Source: Nocardioidaceae bacterium (lineage in GTDB: Bacteria > Actinomycetota > Actinomycetes > Propionibacteriales > Nocardioidaceae). Taken from it: 7,817 bases of DNA. A program made the position numbers and the translations under genes. Where the stretch lies: contig JACCZJ010000426.1 of assembly GCA_013696065.1 (NCBI GenBank), positions 1 through 7,817 on the forward strand, read 5' to 3'. Shown here piece by piece: positions 6,458-7,817 of this stretch. Numbering within the stretch: the stretch's first letter is position 1; each line of letters begins with the position of its first letter. The notes under the pieces were generated by a model. The model did no database searches, was not told the DNA's origin, and worked only from the letters and a program-made list of their open reading frames with translations.

Positions 6458-6853
6458 TCAGTGAGCGTGTTCGCCGCGGTAGTACTCGAAGACCCATCCG
6501 ATCAGCGCGATCGAACCAGCGCCAGCGCCGATGAAGAGCAGCCACCAACCGAAAACGACGCCGAGGACGCAGACCGCCAAGGCAAGGGCAGACCACAGCG
6601 GCCACCAGGAGTAAGGCGGGAAGAAACCCAGCTCTCCGGCACCGTCAACGACCTCTGCATCCTTGAGATCCTCAGGGCGCGCATCCATCCGGTTGGCGTG
6701 AAACCCGAGGTAGAACGTGATCAGGAGAGTCAGGCCTGCGGTCATAACCAGTGCAGAAGTCCCGGTGGGGTCTTCTGAGAAGAACCAGTAGGTGGGAGCC
6801 ACCAGGGCAAAGAAGATCGAGTTGAGACCGAACACCCATGCTTCTGTCTTCAT
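6458..6853 (-). CDS. ctaF: Cytochrome c oxidase subunit IV, actinobacterial type
   Basis: Small accessory membrane subunit of the actinobacterial aa3 oxidase. The 131 residues form four predicted transmembrane helices (about 5-25, 33-52, 83-103, 105-124). The signature is GFFPPYSWWPLWSA (about 75-88) between the second and third helices, typical of this family and absent from proteobacterial subunit IV. The N-terminus MKTEAWVFGLNSIFF is also typical. ATG at 6853 overlaps the ctaD stop by 4 bp (ATGA), and GAGG at 6867-6864 is 10 nt upstream, so it is co-transcribed and probably translationally coupled with ctaD. It ends next to the convergent hairpin. Confidence 0.95.
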   Translation of the reverse strand: MKTEAWVFGLNSIFFALVAPTYWFFSEDPTGTSALVMTAGLTLLITFYLGFHANRMDARPEDLKDAEVVDGAGELGFFPPYSWWPLWSALALAVCVLGVVFGWWLLFIGAGAGSIALIGWVFEYYRGEHAH

Positions 6854-7817
6854 CGTCGCTCATCCTCACCCTCACCGGCGCCTTGGGGAGGCGCACCACC
6901 GACCTGCTCCTCGAGGTGACTGCGGCGTCCCTGCATCTGAGGAGTGTCAGCGACTTCTCCGTCGACGTTGAGGTTTTCGTTTTCGTCCATCTCCATCAGG
7001 GCCACCTCTGGGTGGTGGAGGTCGAAGGCAGGGCTTTCGGAGCGGATTCGTGGCAGCGTGACGAAGTTGTGCCGAGGTGGTGGGCAGGAGGTGGCCCACT
7101 CGAGCGATCGACCCCAACCCCACGGGTCGTTGGTTTCCACCTTCGGGCTGAGCCGCGACTTCCATACGTTGTAGAGGAAGGGAAGTGTCGACGCGCCGAG
7201 CACGAAGGCGCCGATGCTCGACACGGCGTTGAGGGGGGTGAATCCGTCGGTTACCTGGTAGTCGGCGTAGCGGCGGGGGAATCCGATGACACCGAGCCAG
7301 TGCTGCACGAGGAACGTGGTGTGGAAGCCGATGAACAACAACCAGAAATGGATTTTCCCGAGGCGCTCGTCGAGCATGCGTCCGGTGATCTTGGGCCACC
7401 AGAAGTAGAAGCCCGCGTTCATGGCGAACACGACCGTGCCGAAAACGACGTAGTGGAAGTGAGCGACCACAAAGTAGGAGTCGTTGAGTTGGAAGTCCAA
7501 GGGTGGCGACGCCAAGATGACTCCGGTCAGACCGCCGAACAAGAACGTGACCAGGAAACCGACGGACCAGAGCATCGGTGTGTCAAAAGAGATCGAGCCG
7601 CCCCACATGGTGCCGATCCAGTTGAAGAACTTGACCCCGGTGGGCACGGCGATCAAGAACGTCATGAAGGAGAAGAAGGGCAGGTCGACTGCGCCCGTGA
7701 CGAACATGTGGTGTGCCCACACGGCCATAGACAGCGCGGTGATGCCGAGCGTGGCCGCCACCAGGCCGACATACCCGAAGATGGGTTTGCGGCTGAAGAC
7801 GGGCAGCACTTCGGTGA
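6850..7817 (-). CDS. ctaD: Cytochrome c oxidase subunit I (partial; N-terminal part outside window)
   Basis: Catalytic subunit of the aa3 oxidase, which reduces oxygen to water at the heme a3-CuB site and pumps protons. The frame is open to the right edge and 321 C-terminal residues are visible, from the TEVLPVFSRKPIFGY stretch onward; the preceding HPEVY region and the earlier helices are missing. Visible hallmarks, counted with the GTG codon at 7809 as residue 1, are the CuB histidine pair HHMF (33-34), the K-channel lysine K60 in VPTGVKFFNW, and HFHYV with H117 and H119 as the heme a3 and heme a ligands. NDPWGWGRSLEWATSCPPPRHNF is the typical end of the core. A hydrophilic acidic tail of about 50 residues follows HHPE (265-268). 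The GTG at 7809 is an internal valine, not a start. Stop overlaps the ctaF start by 4 bp. CtaC is expected farther upstream, outside the window. Confidence 0.97.
   Translation of the reverse strand, partial: TEVLPVFSRKPIFGYVGLVAATLGITALSMAVWAHHMFVTGAVDLPFFSFMTFLIAVPTGVKFFNWIGTMWGGSISFDTPMLWSVGFLVTFLFGGLTGVILASPPLDFQLNDSYFVVAHFHYVVFGTVVFAMNAGFYFWWPKITGRMLDERLGKIHFWLLFIGFHTTFLVQHWLGVIGFPRRYADYQVTDGFTPLNAVSSIGAFVLGASTLPFLYNVWKSRLSPKVETNDPWGWGRSLEWATSCPPPRHNFVTLPRIRSESPAFDLHHPEVALMEMDENENLNVDGEVADTPQMQGRRSHLEEQVGGAPPQGAGEGEDERR

Noticed and set aside
6075..6778. Open frames of 129 and 134 residues on the plus strand across the qcrB end and ctaF
   Set aside because: Out of frame with qcrB and antisense to ctaF, no domain, no ribosome binding site seen.
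7807..7809. GTG at 7809 as the start of ctaD
   Set aside because: It is an internal valine of the conserved TEVLPVFSRKP stretch; the frame continues past the window edge and the N-terminal helices lie outside.

Overview
The window is a high-GC stretch from an actinobacterium (Actinomycetota). It carries most of the genes for the branched respiratory chain's cytochrome bcc-aa3 supercomplex. The lineage call rests on several features: a membrane-anchored diheme cytochrome c (QcrC), a three-helix Rieske protein (QcrA), a long QcrB with PDWY in its Qo loop, the actinobacterial-type oxidase subunit IV (CtaF), and trpD beside ctaE as in Mycobacterium tuberculosis (Rv2192c/Rv2193). I cannot name the genus.

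Layout. Positions 1-1920, minus strand: ctaG (CuB/oxidase assembly factor), then a 130-residue receiver-like protein, then trpD, which runs off the left edge. The gaps are short (43 bp, then a 17 bp overlap), so they look like one transcript. Positions 1921-1987: a 67 bp divergent regulatory gap. Positions 1988-6358, plus strand: ctaE-qcrC-qcrA-qcrB, a tight operon with gaps of 18, -4 and 4 bp. Positions 6359-6457: a short convergent gap with a 15 bp tandem duplication and a strong hairpin, probably a bidirectional terminator. Positions 6458-7817, minus strand: ctaD (N-terminal part outside the window) and ctaF, overlapping by 4 bp.

How the genes work together. QcrB oxidises menaquinol and passes electrons through its b hemes and the QcrA 2Fe-2S cluster to the two c hemes of QcrC. 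QcrC hands them directly to the oxidase (CtaC, not in this window, then CtaD with CtaE and CtaF), with no soluble cytochrome c. CtaG helps assemble the oxidase metal centre. TrpD is a tryptophan biosynthesis enzyme with no direct role here; its position is a conserved neighbourhood.

I did not find a clearly new system; almost every base belongs to a recognised family. The points most worth a second look are the degenerate receiver-domain protein between ctaG and trpD, a pair of back-to-back promoters apparently placed for leaderless GTG starts of ctaG and ctaE, and the convergent terminator region. No tRNA, rRNA, CRISPR array or mobile element was seen.
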